Source: Laterigemmans sp052161645 (lineage in GTDB: Bacteria > Planctomycetota > Planctomycetia > Pirellulales > Pirellulaceae). From it: a DNA stretch of 64,000 bases. Location: assembly GCA_052161645.1 (NCBI GenBank), contig CP197414.1; one strand, given 5' to 3'. Of this stretch, positions 8,176 through 16,621 are shown piece after piece. Below the pieces are notes generated by a model. That model had not been told where the DNA came from. It searched no databases and worked only from the letters and a program-made list of their open reading frames with translations. The position numbers and the translations under genes were made by a program. Within the stretch, counting starts at the first letter, position 1. Every line of letters begins with the position of its first letter.

Positions 8176-11100
8176 TCAGCCGGCCAACCAATCAGCCACA
8201 TCGCTAGCGGCGGGGATATCGCAGAGGCGAAATTTCTCCAAGCTACCATCACTGTCATCGTAGTGGAGCATCGTCGCGGGCGACAACCCGGCAGCTTCGG
8301 GCGTATCGATGAGCTGTGCTGAATCGGCCGCGCTGGTGCGTCCCAGAATGCGGATTTCCAAATCGTGCTGACTGGTGCGTGGTAACCAGCGAGACAGGGT
8401 CTCGGCGTTCCCGCAATCAATGATCGTGTGCAGCCCAGCTTGCGGGCCATCGCGGAGCAACTGCTGCAAGGCGTTGGCAGCCGAAGTTTGCCCGCTGGCG
8501 TCGAGCGAAAAACTGAAGGAATCGTCCTGGCGGAAATCGCGAAATCTTTCTAGCGGATTAATCACAACCAAAGTCGGTGGTTGTTGCTCACTGCGGCTTT
8601 CAGGCTGTAGCTGAGCGGCTAACTCCACCATCTTGGCTTCGCTTTCGCGAGGCTTCACCACTTCCGCGACGATGCCGGCGGCGGGCAACCAGGTGGCCAA
8701 GGAGAAATCTTGTTCGCTGGCGCGTTTGCCATCAAACAAGATGATCCGCGGCGAAGCTCCGAACCGCTTTCGCGCGTGGGCGACCGCGGAAGAGAGCCAG
8801 GTGGCCAGCACGCAATCGACCGAAACTTGGTCGGCTACGCAGAGCACATTGCGGCCGGTGGCATCGCTCAAAGTAAGTCGAGCCGGAGGACCGATCCGCA
8901 CCGCTTCACCAAGCAAACCGGCCGCGGTAACTCCACCTACCGGATTTGCCAATAGCGGCTCGATTGCAGCGGCGGCCAAAGCGGGATTCCAGCGGGCGGG
9001 ACGATTACCCTCGAACACCACCGTGGCACCAAATTGCTGGTCAGCGTGCGGATGGCGGGCGGCGATTTCGCGCAGCCTTTGGCGATGTAGCGGAGCGTCC
9101 AACCAAGCTACCTGAAAAGGCTGATTCCCTTCAACCAAACCGCCCGCGTCGTTGTAAATGGCTTCCCCGGGCCGGCTCAACAAGCGGGCTGCCGTGTTGT
9201 CATCGCCAAGGATCAAGGCGGCATCCGATTCGCTGCATTGCAAAGCCACGCGGATCGCCATTTGCCCCAGAGTCGCTCGAGGCAAACTGTGAGCGCCCGA
9301 TAAGGATTGACTGCTGAGCACGACATGCATGCCGAAGGAACGGCCCTGTCGAACGAGGCGGTCGAGATACATCGTGCATTCCTGGGCTACCCGATCGTCG
9401 CGCGTGAACAGCTCCTGAAATTCATCGACCACCAATAAAATCCGCGGCAACGGCTCGCTCGATTGTCGGCGATACTCGGCCAGTTCTTGCACCCCGCTAG
9501 CCCGAAAGGCCTCGCCACGTCGCTGTAATTCCTCGTCCAAACGCTCCAGCACGCTGCGCCCAAATTCTCGCTCACTCTCAATGCCAATCACTCGCGAGTG
9601 GGGAAGACGCTCGTCGGCATACAACTTGAACTCCACACCCTTCTTAAAGTCCAACAGATACAAATGCAATTGTTGCGGAGAATAACGGAGAGCGGCCGCG
9701 GTGATCAAAGCGTGTAACAGCGTACTCTTGCCGGAGCCCGTCTTTCCAGCGACTAAAATATGTTGCTGCATGCCTCGCCCGAGCTCGATCTGCAGCGATC
9801 GACCGACGCCTTGACGCCCCACCGGAATCTGTAACCCGGCTCCCGAATCGGCCGCATCGTAGTCACTCGGCGGGACGCATTCATCGAGGGGAATCTCCAC
9901 GCGCTGCGCCGCAACAGCCGCTTGGCCAATCTGCTCCGCGAGTCTCACCACGGCCGAACTTGGTGGCGGCAAAGTGGGCACCACCGGCAATAAATCGAGC
10001 TCAGGCGTTAAGTGGCGGAGCTGCCCGCGGTCGTCGATGCGCAATCTCAAAACATGGGACTCAGGCAGGGCGGGTAGATCGACCGGCCAAGGTTGTGACG
10101 TGTCCCGCACCAAAACCAAAAACACACCGCAACGCCGCCCCCCCTCAATCAACCCGCGGAGCGCGGCACAACTCTCATGGTTTAATCCAGCAGGCAAACC
10201 GATGCCGGCGACAATTCGATACGGCTCAGCCAGCGCGCCGGCATCGCGATTGAAATCCTCAATGAACCGATAGCGATCACGCAGGCAAGTCTGCAGCACA
10301 TCTTCGACATGTTGAGTCAGCTCTTGCAACCGCGCGGCAATTTGAGGCGTGGCAGACCAAGCGCGATGCCCAATCAACAGTGGGTCATGATCTCCCAACG
10401 CCACCAACGAGGCAAAGTTCTGACCATGGCCGACTGGATCGAGTAAGGTCAAACGAACACGCCCCGGAGCAACCGCGGTGAGAGCTCGCCAGAGGACACC
10501 GCGTACAATCTCGGCCGCCACGTGCATTTGCTCGCCAGGGCAATCGATCAACACGGCCGCTTGTGCAGGGCGAGCCAGCAGCAGCGGTAAACTCGCCGGG
10601 ACTTGGCTGGCACGGTCATGCAAACGGCTCCGCAGCGCCTCGTCGACTTGCAGATCGCCCAGCGGCAACCAACGCAGATCGGTGGCTTCGCTCGGCGCTT
10701 GCTCAAGCAACTCCGACCAAGCCGGAAATTGCGATTCGATGCGCGCGGCGTTTTGCGAGGCCGTTTGCATCGCCTGGCTGAGCGCGGCTTCAATGCGTTG
10801 CCAAAGCCGGTCAACTTCGGCCGCTTGGGATTCTTGCTGCGTTTGCTTGGCAGCGGCAATTTCAGCTTGCGTGGTTTGCAAGCGGTTCGCTAACGTACTG
10901 GCAGTCTGTTCGGCTTCCTCAAATAACTGACGACTGGACGCACCATATTGGCCGCGAAACTCAGCTTCGATGCGAGTGATTGCGGCATCGTGCTGGGCGA
11001 TCGTCGCCTCCGTCTCCTGGCGGTATTTGCTCTCCAGCTCGGCCAACTTTTCCGAGTGCGTCGTTTTCAGCGTGGACAGCGCTGTATCACGCTGTCGTTT

Positions 11101-12075
11101 TAGGCGGAGCGCGTGCTCCTTGGCCTTTGCCGTCACCCACTGTTTGGCGGCAACCACTTCCAGCTGAGCTTCCGCAGCCAATTGATCAACAGCCGGATAC
11201 TGGGCAATCGTTTGTTTCCGCAACGGAACTCCAAACCCAATCCGCACCGCAGCACCAACGACAATAGCCACCGGCAACGAGCCCAACATCCAGAGGGCCA
11301 TGCTGGCCGGAGCAACAAGATAGATGGCGAGACCCCACAACAGCGCGGCGGCGATCGCAATCAAAACCAAATAGAACGACTCCACGATTCTGGCCGGCAA
11401 CCCCTGCGATAACTGAGCCGTTGCTTGATTGATCTGCCCCGCCAAGCGTTGCAGCCTTTGAACGGAATCTTCCCAGGACTCAATCGCAGAAACAGACGTA
11501 GCTGTGGCCTCGTTACCCGCGTTTAAAACAGCGGCCAGCCGCGCCTCACCACCCAGCCGCCCGATCGCTAATTGCTTGGCGGCAGCAACCGGTTCTTGGC
11601 AATCTTTTAAGAGCGCGGCTAACTGTGCGTGTTGGCGTTTTTCATAGGCAGCCGGCTTAGGTTTTTCCTGTTGGTAGCGTTCGGCAATGCGTTTCTTTTC
11701 CGCCTCGTAATGCTCTTGTGCCTCCGCCGTTGCCTTTTTCTCTTCACGCCTGAGGACCAGCAGTTGACGATTCTTCTGATCCCGTGCAGCTAAGGTTCCA
11801 GACTCATAAGTGCCGATGAGGTCGGCATCACTTTGATCCCAACGAGTCAACATCACTTGGCGATCAGTGCGACAGGCGGCCAATGTTTCCGCATGACGAA
11901 TCGCCAACTGGTCAGCAAGCTGCTGTGTTTCCAGCTCATGGCGCGACCGCATTTCGGCACCGCTCACCGCGCCGCGTTGGCAACGAGCGGCCACGCCGCG
12001 CAGCCAAAGTCGTTGGCGTGCGGGTGTCAATAAACCCAAGCTCCGTTTATCGGCTTTCACTGGCGGCTGGATCAT
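8176..12075 (-). CDS. Large coiled-coil, membrane-anchored FtsK/SpoIIIE-type ATPase
   Basis: A 1299-residue protein. Residues 1-230 are highly charged helix, probably coiled coil. Two membrane helices follow at about 233-280, then a second coiled coil at about 290-460. The region to about 750 is FtsK-alpha/beta-like. The main motor has Walker A GKTGSGKST near 776, the LYLLDFKKGVEFK strand, Walker B ILLVVDEFQELF near 880 and QGRSFGMHVVLSSQSL, all typical of the FtsK/SpoIIIE/EssC superfamily. The last 230 residues look like a second, degenerate ATPase module without Walker A. There is no DNA-sorting gamma domain and no FHA domain. The start overlaps the stop of the 82-aa gene (ATGA), so translation is coupled. 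Role inferred: a hexameric pump for DNA or protein. Confidence 0.85.
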   Translation of the reverse strand: MIQPPVKADKRSLGLLTPARQRLWLRGVAARCQRGAVSGAEMRSRHELETQQLADQLAIRHAETLAACRTDRQVMLTRWDQSDADLIGTYESGTLAARDQKNRQLLVLRREEKKATAEAQEHYEAEKKRIAERYQQEKPKPAAYEKRQHAQLAALLKDCQEPVAAAKQLAIGRLGGEARLAAVLNAGNEATATSVSAIESWEDSVQRLQRLAGQINQATAQLSQGLPARIVESFYLVLIAIAAALLWGLAIYLVAPASMALWMLGSLPVAIVVGAAVRIGFGVPLRKQTIAQYPAVDQLAAEAQLEVVAAKQWVTAKAKEHALRLKRQRDTALSTLKTTHSEKLAELESKYRQETEATIAQHDAAITRIEAEFRGQYGASSRQLFEEAEQTASTLANRLQTTQAEIAAAKQTQQESQAAEVDRLWQRIEAALSQAMQTASQNAARIESQFPAWSELLEQAPSEATDLRWLPLGDLQVDEALRSRLHDRASQVPASLPLLLARPAQAAVLIDCPGEQMHVAAEIVRGVLWRALTAVAPGRVRLTLLDPVGHGQNFASLVALGDHDPLLIGHRAWSATPQIAARLQELTQHVEDVLQTCLRDRYRFIEDFNRDAGALAEPYRIVAGIGLPAGLNHESCAALRGLIEGGRRCGVFLVLVRDTSQPWPVDLPALPESHVLRLRIDDRGQLRHLTPELDLLPVVPTLPPPSSAVVRLAEQIGQAAVAAQRVEIPLDECVPPSDYDAADSGAGLQIPVGRQGVGRSLQIELGRGMQQHILVAGKTGSGKSTLLHALITAAALRYSPQQLHLYLLDFKKGVEFKLYADERLPHSRVIGIESEREFGRSVLERLDEELQRRGEAFRASGVQELAEYRRQSSEPLPRILLVVDEFQELFTRDDRVAQECTMYLDRLVRQGRSFGMHVVLSSQSLSGAHSLPRATLGQMAIRVALQCSESDAALILGDDNTAARLLSRPGEAIYNDAGGLVEGNQPFQVAWLDAPLHRQRLREIAARHPHADQQFGATVVFEGNRPARWNPALAAAAIEPLLANPVGGVTAAGLLGEAVRIGPPARLTLSDATGRNVLCVADQVSVDCVLATWLSSAVAHARKRFGASPRIILFDGKRASEQDFSLATWLPAAGIVAEVVKPRESEAKMVELAAQLQPESRSEQQPPTLVVINPLERFRDFRQDDSFSFSLDASGQTSAANALQQLLRDGPQAGLHTIIDCGNAETLSRWLPRTSQHDLEIRILGRTSAADSAQLIDTPEAAGLSPATMLHYDDSDGSLEKFRLCDIPAASDVADWLAG

Positions 12076-12320
12076 TGCTCACCCTCCGTATCCTCCAAGG
12101 CACGCATCGCAGATTGCAGCGCATCACGAAATTGAGTGAGCTCAGCTTGGGCACGCGATAGAGCCGCTGGCAATTCGCGCAAATGATCCTCTTCAAAACG
12201 CCGACGTCGCTCATCTCGCCAACTATCGGCCGTTCCCTGCCAGCAATCAGCAAAGGCTTGCCAATCACGTCGCATACGATTTTCACAGTCCAGCAGCGCG
12301 GAGATACGTGGTGGTTTCAT
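12072..12320 (-). CDS. Small helical partner of the FtsK-like ATPase (82 aa)
   Basis: A short, charged, almost wholly helical protein, with tryptophans in its first third (RDWQAF, DCWQGTADSWRDE) and a RRRRFEEDHL block before a coiled-coil tail (PAALSRAQAELTQFRDALQ). I remember similar W...D..RR.FE..H proteins encoded next to FtsK-type ATPases in planctomycetes, but cannot name a characterised member. The size and helical pattern recall WXG100-type substrates of type VII secretion, yet no WXG turn is present. It lies two bases after the 180-aa gene, and its TGA overlaps the ATG of the ATPase gene. This tight coupling suggests the three proteins act together. Confidence 0.7.
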   Translation of the reverse strand: MKPPRISALLDCENRMRRDWQAFADCWQGTADSWRDERRRRFEEDHLRELPAALSRAQAELTQFRDALQSAMRALEDTEGEQ

Positions 12321-12322
12321 GA

Positions 12323-12865
12323 TCAGGCCGGGGGCTCGTGAGGATCAGCGGATTCCGCATTCTGAGAATTTGAATTTGAAGAATTCGCCGGAGCGACTTC
12401 AGCATATTGTTCGAGTGCGCGGATCAAACGGTCCAGTTGGTTGGCAGCCATGGGTAATTCAGTTTCGGCTTGCTGCTGCACTGCGGAGGCAGCCGCAAGC
12501 AGGGGATCAGCCGCACGAAGCAATTCAGTATGCCAGCGTTTGCAGAGCTGTAATTTTTCTTCACAAAGCTGTAAGCGATGCCGAATCTTGGCCACTCGCT
12601 GCTCGAGCTCAGTCGCCACCGGCTTGTCACGTCCTCCCACCGTGGCTTTCATGGAGGCGAGCGTATCCTCGGTTTCTTTCAACCGTTGGGATGCCAACTT
12701 TTGCTCGTAACGCCAATACTGAGGCGCCTCGCTGCTGACCCACTGTATCGCCCGTTGGGCTTCGCCTCGCAAGTCGAACGAAATTTCGGTCAAACGATTT
12801 GTCAATTTGGAAACCGCGAAGTTCAAATCGCGAATCACGGTGATGGAACGGACGTTGCCTTGCAT
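12323..12865 (-). CDS. Helical partner of the FtsK-like ATPase (180 aa)
   Basis: First gene of the three-gene operon. The protein begins with a short beta-like stretch, then consists of long amphipathic helices. A conserved-looking SSEAPQYWRYEQKLASQRL block lies near residues 44-62, and a heptad-rich region (EQRVAKIRHRLQLCEEKLQLCKRW) at about 88-115. The tail is Ser/Asn-rich and probably disordered. The W...E.P.YW..E pattern matches a small protein family I recall only as hypothetical, next to FtsK/SpoIIIE ATPases. No signal peptide or membrane segment. The length fits a two-helix-bundle scaffold or an LXG/WXG-like secreted helical protein; which one is not decided by the sequence. Confidence 0.7.
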   Translation of the reverse strand: MQGNVRSITVIRDLNFAVSKLTNRLTEISFDLRGEAQRAIQWVSSEAPQYWRYEQKLASQRLKETEDTLASMKATVGGRDKPVATELEQRVAKIRHRLQLCEEKLQLCKRWHTELLRAADPLLAAASAVQQQAETELPMAANQLDRLIRALEQYAEVAPANSSNSNSQNAESADPHEPPA

Positions 12866-13154
12866 GACGCTGTCGGCCTCGTTGGTTGTTTGGGCTCGAT
12901 GAAACCCCGGGAAGGAAAATCGGACAGGGCAAGCATCGAACCTTTTAAATTTTCATCGCTGCCTTTATTCATCGCGATCTCGCACGAAGCGAAAGTCGAC
13001 ATCGAATGGCTGCACGGCAATTCAAACATCGTACATTATAGAAGCTACCTGTCACGTTTGCTCAAACTTCACCGTAACAAAACAATGTCCGTGGCCAACA
13101 GCGACGTTCACGAACAATTCCTGCTTTGGTCACTGGAAATTCATCTTAAATTTT

Positions 13155-14198
13155 CTAGTTCCCCGAATTCTCTGCCCACTCAGTCACCCGCCGCACCTGA
13201 CCGTTGGCGACACCTACCAACAGCGAGCCATCGGGTGCCAAAGCGAGTGCCGTGATCCAGTCGTTGGCGACTGCTTTGCGTTGCACAATCACGGCTCGAT
13301 CGGGATCGATTTCCAACACTTCCCCAGCGTCGGTGCCAACCCACAAGAGGTCACCGGCGTCGTTCCAGCAGAGGCAAGTCGGTGCTTGATCGGGCAACCT
13401 AAGAAACCGCACCAAGCGGCCAATCGTTGGTTGCCAAAAACGAATCGTGCGGTCCCAACCGGCCGAAGCGATCATCGGTAAACCAACCTGACCAGGGCGT
13501 TTCCCGATGGCTGTGATGGCTGCCGTGTGGTTGTTCAACGTCCGCACTAGCCCTCCGTCCCCGGCGCGCCAAATGCGAATGGTTTGATCCAATCCACCGC
13601 TGGCGATCAGTTGCTGATCGACCCAAGCAATTGCCGTCACACCAGCCGAATGTCCAGCAAAGCGAGTCAAACGCTCTCCCTCAGCCCCCGCCACCAACGC
13701 TTCGCCATCCAAACAGGCGACAGCCCAGGCCGCAGCCTGGGGTGACCAAGCAAGATCGCTCACCGTGTCCAACAAAGACTCCGCGGCCGACCAACGTTGC
13801 CAACCACCTGGTGACAACGTTCCCGCCGCAGCAGGCAACGGATGATGGCCAAGCCAACCCGCTGCGGCTGGTCGCCCACCTCCCAACACCAATCTGTCAG
13901 GCAAAACCCGCAACACGGAAATCGCCCCCGCACTCTCATCCGCATCAACACTGCCAGCATCGACACTGCCAGCAAAGGGGCTGCCAGCCTCAGCGACGGG
14001 TTGCAAACTGGGCCAAGCGAGCCGCCGAAGTCCCGCCTGAGAGCCCACCCAAATGCTGGAATCTTCCGCCACGGCCAGAGCCGTGATCGGTGGTTCCCAG
14101 GCAATCACGCCGCCCGGCAGCAAACAGATTTGGCAGATCAACAGCGTGCCAACCAACAGCCACGATCTGCCAAACAGCCAGTCCATTAAAGTTCTCAT
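13155..14198 (-). CDS. Exported WD40-repeat (beta-propeller) protein
   Basis: A 347-residue protein. A hydrophobic N-terminal stretch at residues 13-33 (SWLLVGTLLICQICLLPGGVI) ending in AWEPP suggests export or anchoring. The rest is a beta-propeller with WD40-type units: HSAGVTAIAWVDQQLIASGGLDQTIRIW is the clearest, followed by NNHTAAITAIGK...ASAGWDRTIRFW and TCLCWNDAGDLLWVGTDAGEV. WD40 propellers are binding platforms, so no enzyme activity is expected. It lies about 290 bases upstream of the FtsK-module operon on the same strand and may be transcribed with it or independently; the gap is large enough for a separate promoter. Confidence 0.8.
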   Translation of the reverse strand: MRTLMDWLFGRSWLLVGTLLICQICLLPGGVIAWEPPITALAVAEDSSIWVGSQAGLRRLAWPSLQPVAEAGSPFAGSVDAGSVDADESAGAISVLRVLPDRLVLGGGRPAAAGWLGHHPLPAAAGTLSPGGWQRWSAAESLLDTVSDLAWSPQAAAWAVACLDGEALVAGAEGERLTRFAGHSAGVTAIAWVDQQLIASGGLDQTIRIWRAGDGGLVRTLNNHTAAITAIGKRPGQVGLPMIASAGWDRTIRFWQPTIGRLVRFLRLPDQAPTCLCWNDAGDLLWVGTDAGEVLEIDPDRAVIVQRKAVANDWITALALAPDGSLLVGVANGQVRRVTEWAENSGN

Positions 14199-14350
14199 AA
14201 AGCCCGTTGTTGAGCTGGGAGACGGCGAACGTAGAAACGACGAAAAGCTAAACAGGGGAGCACGACGCTGGCCACCCCAACTGCTATTTTATTGACAGAC
14301 GAAGACATGTGATCAAAAATTTTTCTTTACCATCCTTGCTCGGAAAGATC

Positions 14351-15034
14351 GTGAACGCTTCTGAAAAACCTCATGTCGTGTGGCACGAGCAACAAATCAG
14401 CCGTGAACAACGGGAATCGAATCTCGGACAACGAGGTTGCGTGGTATGGTTCACCGGGCTCAGCGGGTGTGGCAAGAGCACCGTCGCCAATGCGGTTGAC
14501 GCGTTGCTGCATGCCGCCGGAGCGGCCACCTGTTTACTTGACGGGGACAATATTCGCCACGGCCTGTGTGCCGGGCCAGATCGTTTGCTCGACGAGCACG
14601 GAGCCGAGTTTGCCCAACGTTTCGGCTTGGGCTTTGGCGCAGTCGATCGCGAAGAAAACATCCGTCGCATCGGGGCGGTTGCCGAGTTATTCGCGGCGGT
14701 CGGCGTGATCACCCTGACCGCCTTCGTCAGTCCCTATCGACGGGATCGCCACCGCGTGCGCCAGTGCCTGGAAGCAGCGGGACGCCCCGGAGATTTCATC
14801 GAAGTCTTCATGGACACGCCGCTGGAGGAATGCGAACGTCGCGACCCGAAGGGGCTTTACAAGCAAGCTCGGGCCGGAAAAATCAAAAACTTTACCGGCA
14901 TCAGCGATCCCTATGAACCACCTATCGAACCCCAATTGCACCTGGACGGATCGCTGGGAAAATCTCCTGACGCGTACGCCGCCGAGGTGATCGACTATCT
15001 TGCGCGGCAAGGTATTTTCCCGCTGGCAAAATGA
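14351..15034 (+). CDS. cysC: Adenylyl-sulfate (APS) kinase
   Basis: Phosphorylates adenosine 5'-phosphosulfate to PAPS in the sulfate assimilation and sulfation pathway. P-loop GLSGCGKST follows VVWFTG. LDGDNIRHGL is the conserved APS-kinase motif, and FVSPYRRDRHRVR with the later DPKGLYKQARAGKIKNFTGISDPYE block is family-typical. The C-terminal EPQLHLDG is also as expected. I chose GTG at 14351 (VNASEKPHVVWHEQ), with GGAAAG close before it, because CysC proteins normally start about ten residues before the VWH block; a GTG at 14309 would add 14 residues. No sulfate adenylyltransferase gene is adjacent, so this is a stand-alone CysC. It ends 16 bases from convergent tyrS. Confidence 0.93.
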   Translation: MNASEKPHVVWHEQQISREQRESNLGQRGCVVWFTGLSGCGKSTVANAVDALLHAAGAATCLLDGDNIRHGLCAGPDRLLDEHGAEFAQRFGLGFGAVDREENIRRIGAVAELFAAVGVITLTAFVSPYRRDRHRVRQCLEAAGRPGDFIEVFMDTPLEECERRDPKGLYKQARAGKIKNFTGISDPYEPPIEPQLHLDGSLGKSPDAYAAEVIDYLARQGIFPLAK

Positions 15035-15050
15035 GCGACCGGCGGCTGTC

Positions 15051-16325
15051 TCACTGGAAGCGCAGCAAGGCGTATTTCTTTTTGCCCCGCCTGAGCACGA
15101 TCATCGATTCGCTAGCCAAATCGGCTGCGGTCAGCTGGCGTTCGTTGTCGGTAACTCGCCGGTTATTCACGTACGCGCCCCCTTCCTTGATCGTCCGCCG
15201 GGCCTCGCCGTTGGAGGTTGTCAACCCAGCCTTGCAAAGCGCCTCGATGACGCTCAGGCCGTCGCCCGACAGTTGATCGCGTGACAAAACGGAACTGGGG
15301 ACGTCAGCAAAGATCTCACCCAGCTGAGCATCTTCCATTTGATCAATCTCACCACCAAAAAAGATTTCCGTGGCGCGCATCGCGGTGGCCACTCCTGCTT
15401 CGCCATGGACCAACTCGGTCATCCACTGCGCGAGCCGTTTCTGAGCGGTGCGGGCCGCGGCGTTCGTGGTGCTCTCAGCAGCCAATGCTTCGCGTTCCGC
15501 CAACTCAATCTCGGTGAGAAAGTTAATACAACGCATCACGTCGCTGTCGCTGACGTTGATCCAGTATTGATAGAAAGCGTAAGGGCTGGTCCGCTCGGCC
15601 GACAGCCAAATTGCCCCCTGTTCGGTCTTTCCCATCTTGCGACCATCGCTGGTGGTCAACAACGGCGCCGTCAACCCAAACAACTGGCTACCGAGCATCC
15701 GCCGCCCCAGGTCAATCCCGGCCGTAATGTTCCCCCACTGGTCACTGCCACCGGCTTGAATCCGACAGCCATGCTCGCGAGCCAAATGCACAAAGTCATA
15801 TGCCTGCAGCAACATGTAACTGAACTCGGTGTAGCTCAAGCCGGCCTCGCTTTCCAAGCGGGAGCGCACCGATTCCTTGCCGAGCATCAAACCGATGGGA
15901 AAATTCTTGCCCACGTCCCGCAGAAATTGCAGGTAGGAAAAACCTTGCATCCAGTCCAAATTGTTCAGCAGCGTGGCCGCGTTGGGACCGCTAAAGTCGA
16001 GGAACCGTCGCATCTGGTTGGCGACACCGTTAACGTTTTGCTCCAACTGTTCTTGCGACAACAAATTACGCTCTTCGCTCTTGCCACTGGGGTCGCCAAT
16101 CATCCCCGTCGCGCCCCCGACCAAAGCAATTGGCCGATGCCCGGCACGTTGAAAACGACGCAACATCATCAGTTGCATCAACGAACCGACATGCAAGCTA
16201 TCAGCCGTGGGGTCGAATCCGATGTACACCGTTTGCTGACCGGAGGCTAATAACTGCCCTAAACCGGCTTCATCAGTCGCTTGGTGAATGAGGCCTCGCG
16301 ATCGCAAATCTTCCAGCAATTCCAT
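15051..16325 (-). CDS. tyrS: Tyrosyl-tRNA synthetase
   Basis: Class I aminoacyl-tRNA synthetase that charges tRNA-Tyr. The class I HIGH box appears as LHVGSL near residues 44-49 (after GFDPTADS), and the KMSKS loop as GRKMGKTEQ near 230. QAYDFVHL and the QAGGSDQWGNITAG tyrosine-binding segment are clear. The C-terminal S4-type RNA-binding domain ends the protein (SNGEARRTIKEGGAYVNNRRVTD). The length of 424 matches bacterial TyrS. The ATG at 16325 directly precedes the first helix (MELLEDLRSRGLIHQ). Monocistronic by position. Confidence 0.97.
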   Translation of the reverse strand: MELLEDLRSRGLIHQATDEAGLGQLLASGQQTVYIGFDPTADSLHVGSLMQLMMLRRFQRAGHRPIALVGGATGMIGDPSGKSEERNLLSQEQLEQNVNGVANQMRRFLDFSGPNAATLLNNLDWMQGFSYLQFLRDVGKNFPIGLMLGKESVRSRLESEAGLSYTEFSYMLLQAYDFVHLAREHGCRIQAGGSDQWGNITAGIDLGRRMLGSQLFGLTAPLLTTSDGRKMGKTEQGAIWLSAERTSPYAFYQYWINVSDSDVMRCINFLTEIELAEREALAAESTTNAAARTAQKRLAQWMTELVHGEAGVATAMRATEIFFGGEIDQMEDAQLGEIFADVPSSVLSRDQLSGDGLSVIEALCKAGLTTSNGEARRTIKEGGAYVNNRRVTDNERQLTAADLASESMIVLRRGKKKYALLRFQ

Positions 16326-16361
16326 CCCGCTTACCGCACCTACAAAGGGTTAAAACTCGTC

Positions 16362-16403
16362 CCATCTCTGACAACTGTTTTGCCATATCTGACACCTATT
16401 TTG
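16362..16403. repeat. 21-bp imperfect tandem duplication upstream of tyrS
   Basis: Two adjacent units, at 16362-16382 and 16383-16403, share CCATMTCTGACAMCTRTTTTG with four mismatches. They lie 37 bases upstream of the tyrS start and in the divergent region shared with the Ser/Thr kinase gene, so they could be an operator or a chance duplication. Confidence 0.6.
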
Positions 16404-16621
16404 GTTGCTCAGGTTAGCCGATCGCCCGCCCAGGGCCAAGCTGGGACCCCCGGCGAATCCTCCCGGTCGTTACCTTCCCGATTACCCCTCCATTTCCTCA
16501 CCCCGTATCTCGGGTTCTCCTCGGTTTTCTGCAATCCATTCAGCTAAGCGCGAGAAAGGCCTGCTTTAACGAGCTACTTTTGAGAAAACACGCCGGCTCC
16601 CATCTTCATTTGAAGCTACGT

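Noticed and set aside
8176..12865. Phage-defence island or conjugation locus
   Set aside because: There is no nuclease, methylase, relaxase, integrase or other defence gene nearby; flanking genes are ordinary chromosomal ones.
12578..13255. 225-codon plus-strand frame
   Set aside because: It overlaps the 180-aa gene and the spacer, has no motif, and lies opposite a tightly packed operon.
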